Below the pieces are notes generated by a model, which worked only from the letters and a program-made list of their open reading frames with translations, was not told the DNA's origin and ran no database searches. From NCBI RefSeq assembly GCF_900103735.1, contig NZ_FMXE01000002.1, positions 1 to 64,000 on the forward strand: 64,000 nucleotides of DNA. Direction: 5' to 3'. How positions within the stretch are numbered: position 1 is the first letter of the stretch; the number at the start of each line of letters is the position of its first letter. Shown here in pieces: positions 17,886 to 26,693 of this stretch. This DNA comes from Algoriphagus alkaliphilus (GTDB taxonomy: Bacteria; Bacteroidota; Bacteroidia; Cytophagales; Cyclobacteriaceae). Both the position numbers and the translations under genes were made by a program.

Positions 17886-18620
17886 TTACAGACTCATCAT
17901 TTCCTTGAAACGTGCTGCCTGTCTTCGACTTACCTCAATTCTGTCGCCTCCTTTGAGGGTCACTACAAGGCCTCCGTTGAACCAAGGTTCTATGGCTTCG
18001 ACCCAACCCAGATTAATAATATGCTTTCTGCTGGCTCTAAAGAAGGATTTCTCATCCAAGCGTTCGTCCAATGCGTTGAGTGATTTATGAATCATTGGCT
18101 TGAAGTTGTCAAAATAGACCTTGATGTAATTGCCGTCTGATTCAAAAAGGCGAACATTGGACAATCTCACAAACCAGCATCGGTCGCCGTCTTTGACAAA
18201 AACCTGATCTTCCAAGGTCAGTTTCTTTTGATTAGAGAAAGCTCCTTCCTCGTCTCTTTTTGACCCACTCTCGATTTTTCCAAGCAACTTGTTAATTGCA
18301 TCTTCAAGCCTTTTTGGTTCAATTGGCTTGAGAAGATAATCCAAGGCATTCACCTGAAAGGCCTTCAGGGCATACTCATCGTAGGCAGTAGTGAATATGA
18401 CATGCGGCACATGATCCAATTCTTCGAGGAGATCAAACCCTGTTTTCTCAGGCATCTGAATATCCAAAAAGATCACATCAGGCTGAAGCTGTTCGATTTT
18501 TTCTTTGGCATCATCTACGTTAACTGCCTCTCCGACCACTTCCACGGTTTCAAGTTGGTTAAGCAGAGTGATGAGTTCCTTTCGGGCTAGTCTCTCGTCA
18601 TCGATTACAATGGCTCTCAT
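17886..18620 (-). CDS. LytTR-family response regulator (LytR/AlgR type)
   Basis: A 244-residue regulator with an N-terminal receiver domain (IVIDDE start, phospho-Asp in VIFLDIQMPEKTG near residue 55, TTAYDEYALKAF, YLLKPI) and a C-terminal LytTR domain (about 140-244, with FESDGNYIKVYF and FFRASRKHIINL). The gene begins 14 bp after the LytS-type histidine kinase stop codon, so the two form a standard kinase-regulator pair. It probably controls a small set of genes by LytTR binding near promoters; the targets are unknown. Confidence 0.93.
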   Translation of the reverse strand: MRAIVIDDERLARKELITLLNQLETVEVVGEAVNVDDAKEKIEQLQPDVIFLDIQMPEKTGFDLLEELDHVPHVIFTTAYDEYALKAFQVNALDYLLKPIEPKRLEDAINKLLGKIESGSKRDEEGAFSNQKKLTLEDQVFVKDGDRCWFVRLSNVRLFESDGNYIKVYFDNFKPMIHKSLNALDERLDEKSFFRASRKHIINLGWVEAIEPWFNGGLVVTLKGGDRIEVSRRQAARFKEMMSL

Positions 18621-18634
18621 AGTTATTGAGTTTG

Positions 18635-19687
18635 TTATTCTAAAGTAACTCTTTGTTTCGGTATTTTTATTTCGGTGATCACGTATTGGTTTCCTGAATT
18701 GAATATTCGGAAGCTGGCCTGATCACCATAGAGCAATTTCAAGCGTTGACGGGTGTTCTCGATTCCATGTCCTCCATCATCCTTTTTGGATCTGGTAGTA
18801 CCCGGATTGAGGTACCCGCTATTTTTCACCTGAATATACAACTCGTCATTCAATCCCTCGCGACATTTGATTTCGATCAGTCCTCCTTTCACCAAATTGG
18901 AGATTCCGTGTTTAATGCCGTTTTCCACGATGGTCTGAAGCATCATCGGGGGGATTTTGTAGCTGAAGGACTCGTCTTCAATATGGTAAACCACTTCCAG
19001 ACGCTCCTCAAACCGGATTGTCTCCAAGGCAAGGTAATCCTTGACCGTCGACAATTCGTCGGCAAAGTCAATCACCTGTTTTTTATCCATCATCAGTGAG
19101 AACCTGAGCATATTTGAAATCCGCGTTATAGCTGATTTGGCTTTCTCAGGATCCTCATCTACCAGAGCCCTAACAGAATTCAGCGCATTGAAGATGAAGT
19201 GGGGATTAAGCTGACTCTTCAGATGGTTGAGCCTAATTTCATTGATTTTTGCCTCATACTTGAGACTGTTGTTGTAATTATCAAGGAAATGGAATAAAAA
19301 GTAAAGCAAAAACCAAAAAGCATAGTACAAAAAGCTAACGAACAGATTCACTGCAATCACTAAAGTCCTGAAATCCTCATCAGGCTTCAATGTGCCAAAT
19401 ACCAAATTAATGAGGATCTGTGCCAACACGTTTGCAACAGACATCGCCAACAATGCCAAAATAGTCTGAATCAGGAGACGTAAAATCCCCAACTTGAACC
19501 ATCCGTAAGACTTGACCACATGACGCATTGCATGTGTAGAAAGCAAATAAAAAGCCGCCCAGACTACAAATGCCATGACCTGAACTGCCGTAATACCCTG
19601 AGAAAGTGAGGCAAAAAAGATATTGACAAAGGCGAAGCTTCCCCAACCTATGAGCTGCAATATCCAGTAAAGCTTGACCCTTTTCAT
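18635..19687 (-). CDS. Sensor histidine kinase, LytS/YehU type
   Basis: A membrane sensor kinase of 350 residues. Four hydrophobic helices fill the first ~135 residues, followed by a short coiled region and the His_kinase domain with the phospho-acceptor His in LNPHFIFNALNSVRALV. A compact HATPase domain follows, with N-box VENGIKHGISNLV and G-box GGHGIENTRQRLKLLYG. A longer frame begins with TTG at 19768 inside the end of uvrA. I prefer the ATG at 19687 (KRVKLYWILQLIGWGSF), which starts directly at the first membrane helix. It pairs with the LytTR regulator 14 bp downstream. Confidence 0.92.
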   Translation of the reverse strand: MKRVKLYWILQLIGWGSFAFVNIFFASLSQGITAVQVMAFVVWAAFYLLSTHAMRHVVKSYGWFKLGILRLLIQTILALLAMSVANVLAQILINLVFGTLKPDEDFRTLVIAVNLFVSFLYYAFWFLLYFLFHFLDNYNNSLKYEAKINEIRLNHLKSQLNPHFIFNALNSVRALVDEDPEKAKSAITRISNMLRFSLMMDKKQVIDFADELSTVKDYLALETIRFEERLEVVYHIEDESFSYKIPPMMLQTIVENGIKHGISNLVKGGLIEIKCREGLNDELYIQVKNSGYLNPGTTRSKKDDGGHGIENTRQRLKLLYGDQASFRIFNSGNQYVITEIKIPKQRVTLE

Positions 19688-19764
19688 ACTTGCCTCAAAG
19701 GTAGAAATGGTTAGGGATCGGCCACTCTTAATTTGATAAAAGGACGAGGCACTTGATTTTTGCG

Positions 19765-22602
19765 TCAATTTCTGCGTTTGAGTTCGGCCTTCAGGAATCT
19801 TCCGGTATGACTTTTCGAATGTGCGGCAACCTCTTCGGGAGTTCCTTGAACCACGATTGCTCCTCCCTTATTGCCTCCTTCAGGTCCGAGATCTATCACT
19901 CGGTCAGCGACTTTAATCACATCGAGGTTATGCTCAATGATCAAGACGGTATTGCCCTTCTCCACCAGCTTTTGCAAAACTCCCATCAGTAAATCAATGT
20001 CTTGGAAATGCAAACCTGTCGTCGGTTCATCCAGGATGTAGAAGGTTTTTCCTGTATCTTTTTTCGAAAGTTCAGTGGCCAGCTTTACCCGTTGGGCCTC
20101 CCCTCCGGAAAGTGTGGTCGCATGCTGGCCCAAGGTAATGTATCCTAGTCCTACCTCACTTAGGGTCTTGATTTTTCGAAGAATTTTAGGCTGAAACTCA
20201 AAAAAATCAACCCCTTGCTCTACTGTCATGTCCAAGACATCGGAAATAGACTTTCCTTTGAAGCGAACCTCCAGGGTCTCCCGGTTGTAGCGCTTGCCTT
20301 TGCAGGTTTCGCAGGGGATGTGTACATCCGGCAGGAAATCCATTTCGATCAACTTCATCCCTGCGCCTTCGCAATCCTCACATCTTCCGCCTTTGACATT
20401 GAATGAAAAACGTCCCGGTTTGTAGCCCCGGATTTTTGATTCCGGCAACTCAGTAAACAATGTGCGGATATCCGAAAAAACCCCGGTATACGTCGCTGGA
20501 TTTGATCTGGGAGTCCGTCCGATGGGCGATTGGTCGACTTCGATGACTTTGTCCAATTCCTTGAGTCCCTCGATGCTTTTGAATGGCATGGGTTCCTTTT
20601 TGGAATTGTAAAACTCCCGGTTCAAAATCGGATAAAGCGTCTCATGAATCAGCGTACTTTTCCCGCTTCCTGACACCCCTGTCACCAGAATTAAAGTGCC
20701 CAAAGGCAGCTCTAAAGTCACATTTTTCAAGTTGTTTCCGGTAGCCCCCTTCAGAATCAAACTTATTCCTTTTCCTATTCGACGCACTTTTGGAATGGGA
20801 AGCCCAAGCTTTCCGCTCAGGTATCTGGAGGTCACCGATCCATTGTTGAAGATTTCACTCGGATGACCTGCCGCTACCACATGTCCTCCGTGACGTCCTG
20901 CTCCGGGGCCCATATCGAGGACATAATCCGAGGCCAACATCATGTCCTTGTCATGCTCGACCACCAAGACAGAATTGCCCAAATCCCGCAGGCTTTGCAG
21001 GGCCTTGATCAGCTTTTCATTATCCCGCTGATGAAGTCCGATACTGGGTTCGTCCAGAATGTAGAGTACACCTACCAATTGTGTTCCGATCTGAGTGGCA
21101 AGCCTGATCCGTTGCGCTTCTCCACCTGACAGGGTCCGCAAGGGGCGATTGAGCGAAAGGTAGTCCAGGCCAATATCCAGCAAAAACCCGATTCGCTTAC
21201 GGATTTCTTTCAGGACTTCCGCACCGATGATGTTCTGCTTATCAGTGATGCGGCTTTCCAATCCTTCAAACCAGTCGGACAATCCCCGGATATCCATCAC
21301 CGCCAACTCACCGATGTGCTTTTCGTCGATTTTGAAGTGCAGGGCTTCTTTTTTCAGACGATACCCTTCACAGTCTGGACAAGTTTTGGTCACGGTGAAT
21401 TCAGAAACCCAATCTTGAATCTTATCCGAGCTGCCTTCCTGATATTTCTGAAGAAAATTGACTATGCCCTCAAAAGTCGTATTCCATTTCGTCCCGGGAT
21501 ATTTCACCGAATCGACTGCCACCTCCACTTTGTCGCCAAAAAGCAACACCTCCACCACATGGTTCGGGAGATCCTTAATCGGTGAACTCATGCTGCACTT
21601 GTAGTGCTTGAGTATGGCTTCAATTTTCTTGAAAATCCAGATGTCGCGGTATTCACCCAAGGGCGCAATTCCCCCTCGGGTAATGCTGAGGCCTGGATCA
21701 GGAATAATGCTCTCCCGGGTGATTTCTTCGATTACCCCCAAGCCATTGCATGTAGGACAAGCTCCGTAGGGGGAGTTGAAGGAAAATGCATTGGGTGCCG
21801 GTTCATCGTAGGAAAGGCCTGTCTCCGGATCCATCAGGTACTTGGAGAAATGATGATTCTCTCCGTTTTCCTCACGAATCATAAGGATGCCTTTACCATG
21901 CTGTAATCCTGATTTTAGCGATTGAGTGATTCGGAACCGATCTGATTCATCCGCCACGATCCGGTCGATGACAATCTCGATGTCGTGTATTTTGTAGCGA
22001 TCCACCTGCATTTTGGGTACGATGTCCAGGACGACTCCGTCGACACGTACTTTGGAGAAACCCATTTTCCGGATTTGCTCAAAAAGCTCCCGGTAGTGGC
22101 CTTTTCTTCCTTTGACTACGGGGGCTAGGATGTAGAGCTTTTTGCCAAGAAACTTGGTGAACAACTGCTCTATGATTTGGTCTTCGGTCTGCCGGATCAT
22201 CCGCTTTCCGGTCAGGTAGGAATACGCTTCCCCTGCCCGCGCATACAGCAATCGCATGAAATCATAGATTTCAGTGACTGTGCCTACGGTAGAACGTGGA
22301 TTTTTGGATGTGGTCTTCTGCTCAATGGCAATCACCGGGGAAAGACCATTGATCTTATCCACATCCGGACGCTCCATTCCTCCCAAAAACGAGCGCGCAT
22401 AAGCCGAGAAACTCTCCATGTACCGACGCTGCCCCTCAGCATAGATGGTATCGAAAGCCAGAGAGCTCTTTCCGCTACCACTCAGCCCGGTGATCACCAC
22501 TAGTTTGTTGCGTGGGATCTTGACATCGAGGTTTTTGAGGTTATGCTCTCGGGCTCCAAAAATTTCAATATATTCTTCCTGTGAAGCAGGGGATTGACTC
22601 AT
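19765..22602 (-). CDS. uvrA: Excinuclease ABC subunit A
   Basis: The DNA damage recognition ATPase of nucleotide excision repair, 945 residues, full length. There are two ABC ATPase modules: the first Walker [10 protein letters not shown] is at residues 39-47, the second [15 protein letters not shown] lies in the C-terminal half, and each has an LSGGEAQR signature. Zinc-binding cysteine pairs are seen in [20 protein letters not shown] and CEDCEGAG...CETCKGKR. It is monocistronic or leads into the LytS gene 77 bp downstream. No SOS-type operator is obvious upstream. Confidence 0.98.
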   Translation of the reverse strand: MSQSPASQEEYIEIFGAREHNLKNLDVKIPRNKLVVITGLSGSGKSSLAFDTIYAEGQRRYMESFSAYARSFLGGMERPDVDKINGLSPVIAIEQKTTSKNPRSTVGTVTEIYDFMRLLYARAGEAYSYLTGKRMIRQTEDQIIEQLFTKFLGKKLYILAPVVKGRKGHYRELFEQIRKMGFSKVRVDGVVLDIVPKMQVDRYKIHDIEIVIDRIVADESDRFRITQSLKSGLQHGKGILMIREENGENHHFSKYLMDPETGLSYDEPAPNAFSFNSPYGACPTCNGLGVIEEITRESIIPDPGLSITRGGIAPLGEYRDIWIFKKIEAILKHYKCSMSSPIKDLPNHVVEVLLFGDKVEVAVDSVKYPGTKWNTTFEGIVNFLQKYQEGSSDKIQDWVSEFTVTKTCPDCEGYRLKKEALHFKIDEKHIGELAVMDIRGLSDWFEGLESRITDKQNIIGAEVLKEIRKRIGFLLDIGLDYLSLNRPLRTLSGGEAQRIRLATQIGTQLVGVLYILDEPSIGLHQRDNEKLIKALQSLRDLGNSVLVVEHDKDMMLASDYVLDMGPGAGRHGGHVVAAGHPSEIFNNGSVTSRYLSGKLGLPIPKVRRIGKGISLILKGATGNNLKNVTLELPLGTLILVTGVSGSGKSTLIHETLYPILNREFYNSKKEPMPFKSIEGLKELDKVIEVDQSPIGRTPRSNPATYTGVFSDIRTLFTELPESKIRGYKPGRFSFNVKGGRCEDCEGAGMKLIEMDFLPDVHIPCETCKGKRYNRETLEVRFKGKSISDVLDMTVEQGVDFFEFQPKILRKIKTLSEVGLGYITLGQHATTLSGGEAQRVKLATELSKKDTGKTFYILDEPTTGLHFQDIDLLMGVLQKLVEKGNTVLIIEHNLDVIKVADRVIDLGPEGGNKGGAIVVQGTPEEVAAHSKSHTGRFLKAELKRRN

Positions 22603-22729
22603 GAAAGTGGGGAATTATTAATCGGCGAAGGTACAATTTTTTGAGGGGAGGAGCGATGCCCGACCCAAAGATTGTAACCTGAAAGCGGAGGAGATGTTTC
22701 TCGGCAGTTTACACTTCGAAGTGGGCGAA

Positions 22730-22753
22730 GTGGTGTGTGTCTCCACACACCAC
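22730..22753. repeat. 10-bp GT-rich perfect hairpin
   Basis: GTGGTGTGTG at 22730-22739 pairs with CACACACCAC at 22744-22753 around a 4-nt loop. It lies just beyond the end of the M24 peptidase relic, with no adjoining T-run, and is either a residual transcript-end structure or a dispersed palindrome. Confidence 0.55.
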
Positions 22754-22773
22754 GGCGGAAATTTCTGGACAAA

Positions 22774-23285
22774 TTAGATTTCAAAGGGCTGCGAAATCGT
22801 TGGACCCGGCTTCGAAAACCAAACCGGTCCAGATTCGGTCATGTACACACAATCCTCATGTCTGACACCAAATTCTCCGACGATTAGATTTTCTCTCCGA
22901 TTTTATTTCCCATCTGTATGATCTCCTCCAGACGGGCCTCCTCATACTTCGGACAGATATAGCTCACCTCACCCTAGGCCGGAATGACGGCCAACATCGG
23001 ACGCTCGCTTTGCCCCCAAGTCATCGCCGTGAAGTAATTCATGGAAGTACCGGAATCAAGGACAATAGCGCTAAATCCATTTTTGTCCATCAGGCACTGC
23101 GCTTTAGCGATACGGAATCTTCGTTCCTCTAGCGATATTGGAACAATATCGAATGAGTTCGATGTTGGCAAATTTTGAATGGGAGAATTTGAACTTAGTG
23201 TTTCTTTGAAACTATATGCAGAACTTGTGAAAAAAGTAGTCCCTGCAGCGAGTGCAGAAATGTTTATAAAATTGCGTCTGTTCAT
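22774..23285 (-). pseudogene. Xaa-Pro dipeptidase (M24 family), internally deleted
   Basis: ATG at 23285 opens a Tat-like signal (MNRRNFINISALAAGTTFF) and the creatinase-like N-terminal domain of an M24 peptidase, with RIAKAQCLMDKNGFSAIVL and MTWGQSERPMLAVIPA. A TAG at 22974-22976 interrupts the frame, but the same frame continues with GEVSYICPKYEEARLEEII. About 60 bp later another frame carries a recognisable M24 C-terminus (FGVRHEDCVYMTESGPVWF, ending PFEI and TAA at 22774). The metal-binding catalytic core is absent, so several hundred residues have been deleted. This is a non-functional relic. Confidence 0.85.
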
Positions 23286-23487
23286 TTTAAAAGGGGATTC
23301 TGGTTGGGGTTTGAAGGTAATTAAATTTCCCTTTGAAAATGAATTCCTTCCTTCGCAAACTCTGCTAAAAAGCTTTTTTCTCAATCCTAACTTTAAACCC
23401 GAGATCAATTTGCAGGGCTCAACTCAATTATCGTCTTTACCGTGGCAAATAATGTTGGTTGAAAATCAAGTAAGGATATCTTCTTGA

Positions 23488-23862
23488 ATAGTTAGAATAA
23501 TATCACCCCTTCGGGGTTTTGGGACCGTCATTTCCAACTGTCCTCTATAATTATTTCATCCCTTCGGGATTACAAATCCGGTCCAGCCAATTCAAAGAAT
23601 GGGATTTGAATATATCCTTCTGTGCCAGTAGATAACAATGCACTAGCGTTGGATCGAAATGCTCACTAATCTTCGCTCGGCCACCGGATTTCAGGTTTTT
23701 AAAGAGAAAAACCCCGAAGGGGTGTAACTATTCTAGAAAAACACAAATTGAGATCGTGAATCAAACCCTGAAAGGGTGAAATTATATGAATGACAAGCCG
23801 GTTATTTCATCCCTTCGGAATTACAAACCCAGTCCTTCCAATTTAAAAATGGGATCTGATTA
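23488..23862. repeat. Cluster of inverted and direct repeats between two genes
   Basis: An imperfect inverted pair of about 28 bp (TAGAATA..TCACCCCTTCGGGGTTTT at 23490-23519 and its complement at about 23707-23735) brackets ~190 bp. Separately, a ~58-bp direct repeat beginning TTATTTCATCCCTTCGG occurs at about 23551 and again at about 23803 with roughly three quarters identity. A third CCCTGAAAGGG palindrome lies near 23765. There is no open reading frame with coding character. It resembles a nest of small non-autonomous repeat elements. Confidence 0.65.
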
Positions 23863-23871
23863 TGAATTAAA

Positions 23872-24813
23872 CTACTCCGGAAGTAAGATCTCATACGATT
23901 TTCCTCTTTTCACATTGAGATTCCGATCTCGCAACCACGGATTGTACAGCTTTAGGTCTTTGTAAGAACTTCCCTGGTCTTTAGCCCATTTTGGAAGATC
24001 TTTGATATCCTCATCCACACGAATCGTCCTCAACACCGGGGTTTGGTAATAATCACTTTCCCTGAAATGGTAACCAAAGGCCCCGGGATTTTCAAAAATT
24101 ATTTTGAAAGCCAAAATGCGAAAAAGGTATCGGCTCGTCTCCTCGTTCAGGTACAATTCGTAATAATTGCTGTGTAGCTGCTCCTCTTGTCTTTTACTAA
24201 ACCCTGATTGTCCCATATTGTAACTGGCTGCCACGGCAGTCCAATCGCCAAATTTGGCATGCGCTTTCTTAAAATACTTGGCGGCTGCCAAGGTAGATTT
24301 TTCGAAATGATAGCGTTCGTCTACATTGTTGGTAATTTCCAGTCCATATTCTTTGCCTGTGCTTTCCAATATTTGCCAAAAACCCCTCGCTCCTGCCGGA
24401 GAACCCACATTCATCAAAGCACTTTCGGCGATCGCCACATATTTGAAATCATCCGGAATTCCATTTTCCTTCAACATCCGTTCAATTTCCGGTAGGTATT
24501 TGGCAGACCTTTTCAGCAACAAAATCATATTGGATTCCCAATAGGCATTGACATAGATCTCACGCTCCAATCGCTCAAAAATGTCACCTTTTTCCAATGG
24601 TACTTTTTCTCCGGCAAAATCCAATTTCTTTGGGATATCAAACAACCGTATCGAATCGCGGGTAATTGTAAATGCCTGGACCGGATAGGATCGCTCGTCC
24701 AATAGATTTTCATTATTCCCCTTCTCGATTGGTGATTTCCAAATAGCCCAAGTACCTAGGCCAATTGCCAGAAAAAGAAGAAAGTAAATTAAAAAGAGGT
24801 GATTTCTGCTCAT
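23872..24813 (-). CDS. Membrane-anchored lytic transglycosylase (SLT domain)
   Basis: A 313-residue peptidoglycan-cleaving enzyme. An N-terminal hydrophobic anchor (about residues 6-25) precedes an SLT/MltD-like catalytic domain with the glutamate in AIAESALMNVGSP, the GFWQILESTGKEYGL segment and AVAASYNMGQSGF. The last ~35 residues (LKLYNPWLRDRNLNVKRG) resemble a partial LysM-like end as seen in MltD-type proteins. It acts in the periplasm, tethered to a membrane, in wall turnover. It stands alone, with a repeat cluster downstream and the divergent ATPase gene upstream. Confidence 0.88.
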   Translation of the reverse strand: MSRNHLFLIYFLLFLAIGLGTWAIWKSPIEKGNNENLLDERSYPVQAFTITRDSIRLFDIPKKLDFAGEKVPLEKGDIFERLEREIYVNAYWESNMILLLKRSAKYLPEIERMLKENGIPDDFKYVAIAESALMNVGSPAGARGFWQILESTGKEYGLEITNNVDERYHFEKSTLAAAKYFKKAHAKFGDWTAVAASYNMGQSGFSKRQEEQLHSNYYELYLNEETSRYLFRILAFKIIFENPGAFGYHFRESDYYQTPVLRTIRVDEDIKDLPKWAKDQGSSYKDLKLYNPWLRDRNLNVKRGKSYEILLPE

Positions 24814-24914
24814 AATTCAAGTTAAACCCAGAATGGAAGTATTCCTAGGCTGTTTTGTAAACGGCAAAAAATTAACTCGAGTGTATAAGAAGGGGTTTTT
24901 GAATTTGAAGAATA

Positions 24915-24991
24915 TTGTTGTTTGTAAACAACATTTTTATATATTGTTGTTTGAAAAAAACATTTAGTATTTTTGTTGTTTATAAAAAACA
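24915..24991 (+). promoter_or_regulatory. Three 29-bp-spaced palindromic operator-like repeats
   Basis: Three copies of a 19-bp near-palindrome begin at 24915, 24944 and 24973, exactly 29 bp apart. Copy 1 is the most symmetrical (TTGTTGTTTGTAAACAACA); copies 2 and 3 keep the TTGTTGTTT half and degenerate in the other half. The last copy ends 5 bp before the ATG of the ATPase gene, so a protein bound here would block expression. Possible operator array. Confidence 0.6.
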
Positions 24992-24996
24992 ATATC

Positions 24997-26181
24997 ATGG
25001 ATCGGCTCTTGACAATTTCAGAACGCAAACTTCAAGCAAGCATGCCTGCATTTGTTCGGTACCTAATGGAAAAAATCGACTGGAACCAGCGTCTGATTTT
25101 GATTTTGGGCCACAGAGGGGTAGGCAAGACCACTCTGATTTTACAAAAACTGAAAACGGTCGTCGCAAAAAAGGTCTACCTTAGTTTGGATGATTTTTAT
25201 TTTGAAGAAAACCGCCTAATCCTACTTATTGAAGAGTATTACCAACTTGGATATAGATATTTTTATTTGGATGAAGCCCATCGATATGCCCATTGGTCAA
25301 CAGACCTCAAGTCGATATTCGACATTTATGATGATGCCTTTTTTGTAGTCTCAGGATCTTCGATTTTGGAATTGAAAAAAGGAAATGCGGACTTGTCCCG
25401 AAGAGCCGCAGTTTATCACTTGGCAGGACTTTCGTTTCGAGAGTTTATCAATATTGAAAAAGATCAAGTGCTCTCTGAAATCTCTTTGGCGTCAATAATA
25501 GAAAATCATACACGAGCGAGCGAGGAACTGACCGATCGATTTGATATTCTCCGGCTTTTCGAGCAATACCTGAAGTATGGATATTACCCTTTTTCCCGCA
25601 TGGGAGCCGACTTGTATTATTCCAGATTATTGGAAACTACTCACTTGGTATTAGAGATGGATATCGGTCCTTTTGAAGAAGTCTCATACAAAACTGTCCG
25701 AAGTATGAAAAAGCTTCTTTACATCATCAGTGAGTCTGTTCCATTTACTCCAAACATCAGTAAACTGGCCGAAAAGCTGGAGACTTCAAGAAATACCATA
25801 TTGAAAATTCTGGATATGCTTCAGCAAGCTCAAATCATCAATCTGCTGTACCAATCAGTTCACGGAATTTCTTTTCTCCAAAAACCTGAAAAAATCTATT
25901 TGCAAAACCCAAACCTTGCTTTCGCATTAAGCCCTTCCGAACCGAATACGGGAAACCTCCGGGAGACTTTTTTCCTGAATCAAGTGCAGGTCTCACATCA
26001 GGTGACATTGCCGAAATTCGGTGACTTTATGGTAGGTGATCAGTTTGTATTCGAGATTGGCGGGTCTAATAAAACCACACAGCAAATTCAGGGAATCCCA
26101 AATGCCTATTTAGCACTTGATCAGATGAAAATTGGTTCTGGTGCCAAAATTCCGCTCTGGCTATTCGGCTTTTTGTATTAA
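24997..26181 (+). CDS. AAA-family ATPase with DUF4143-type C-terminus
   Basis: A 394-residue protein of the large family of AAA ATPases with a DUF4143 C-terminal region. Walker A is GHRGVGKTT near residue 40, Walker B is YLDEAHRYAHW, sensor 1 is VSGSSIL, and a winged-helix-like segment lies around 270-300. A C-terminal nuclease-fold remnant (FGDFMVGDQFVFEIGGSNK) shows the E-x-G-G-x-x-K pattern often seen in this family. The ATG at 24997 is chosen; an in-frame TTG at 24973 lies within the operator-like repeat. Homologues are scattered and frequently mobile. Function is uncertain, and no toxin or partner gene is adjacent. Confidence 0.85.
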   Translation: MDRLLTISERKLQASMPAFVRYLMEKIDWNQRLILILGHRGVGKTTLILQKLKTVVAKKVYLSLDDFYFEENRLILLIEEYYQLGYRYFYLDEAHRYAHWSTDLKSIFDIYDDAFFVVSGSSILELKKGNADLSRRAAVYHLAGLSFREFINIEKDQVLSEISLASIIENHTRASEELTDRFDILRLFEQYLKYGYYPFSRMGADLYYSRLLETTHLVLEMDIGPFEEVSYKTVRSMKKLLYIISESVPFTPNISKLAEKLETSRNTILKILDMLQQAQIINLLYQSVHGISFLQKPEKIYLQNPNLAFALSPSEPNTGNLRETFFLNQVQVSHQVTLPKFGDFMVGDQFVFEIGGSNKTTQQIQGIPNAYLALDQMKIGSGAKIPLWLFGFLY

Positions 26182-26204
26182 TTGATCAAGAAAAAAATCT
26201 AAAC

Positions 26205-26693
26205 TCACTCAAGCTCTATAATCCTGATAATTTCTCGTTCAGTCCTCAAATAAGCCTTTCGGTCTTCAAAAGTTAAGGGTGGATTACAGATTCTGAGCGA
26301 TACCTTTCCATCTTCATCACGATTAGCCAAGACAAGGTATTTCTCACCCACCTTGAAACTATCCGAACAAATCGAAATAGGTCCTTGGTATTTAAAAAGA
26401 TCCTGTCCCATCTCCTTTTTAAGATCTCCTTTCAGAACATCAATCACTCGAAATTGAGGGTGATATCATGACCTCGTTTTATCGAGCTGTTCAAATCCGT
26501 ATTCTATATATGTTTGAGATCTTGGCTTGGCTTTGTCAATGTCTGCTATGGAAACCACCTCACCATAAAAGATCACAGAAGCTATTTCAACTTTTTGCTT
26601 CAGGGTCTCAGTAAGCTCCTTAATACGCTCACAAGCCCAAGTGCATCCGAGTGAAAGCCCCATCAAAGCAAGTGTCAACCCATATTTTCTCAT
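26205..26693 (-). pseudogene. Small lipoprotein gene with one in-frame TGA
   Basis: ATG at 26693 gives a signal with lipobox-like Cys (ALMGLSLGC), then a domain recalling small secreted proteins of the FYGEVVSI...VIDVLKGDL...YLVLANRDEDGK type. The frame is interrupted by TGA at 26466-26468 (LDKTRS-stop-YHPQFRVIDVLKGD) and then runs in the same frame to 26205. Together the two halves give about 162 codons of continuous, sensible protein. A CGA-to-TGA change would explain it. The start overlaps the stop of the GH3-like gene by 4 bp. A GTG at 26447 could start a fragment lacking the signal. Confidence 0.75.

Noticed and set aside
22599-22784. 61-codon frame upstream of uvrA
   Set aside because: It spans the 10-bp GT-rich hairpin and the end of the M24 relic, with no coding signal.
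23488-23862. CRISPR-like array
   Set aside because: Repeats are few, unevenly spaced, degenerate and partly inverted, and no cas gene is present.
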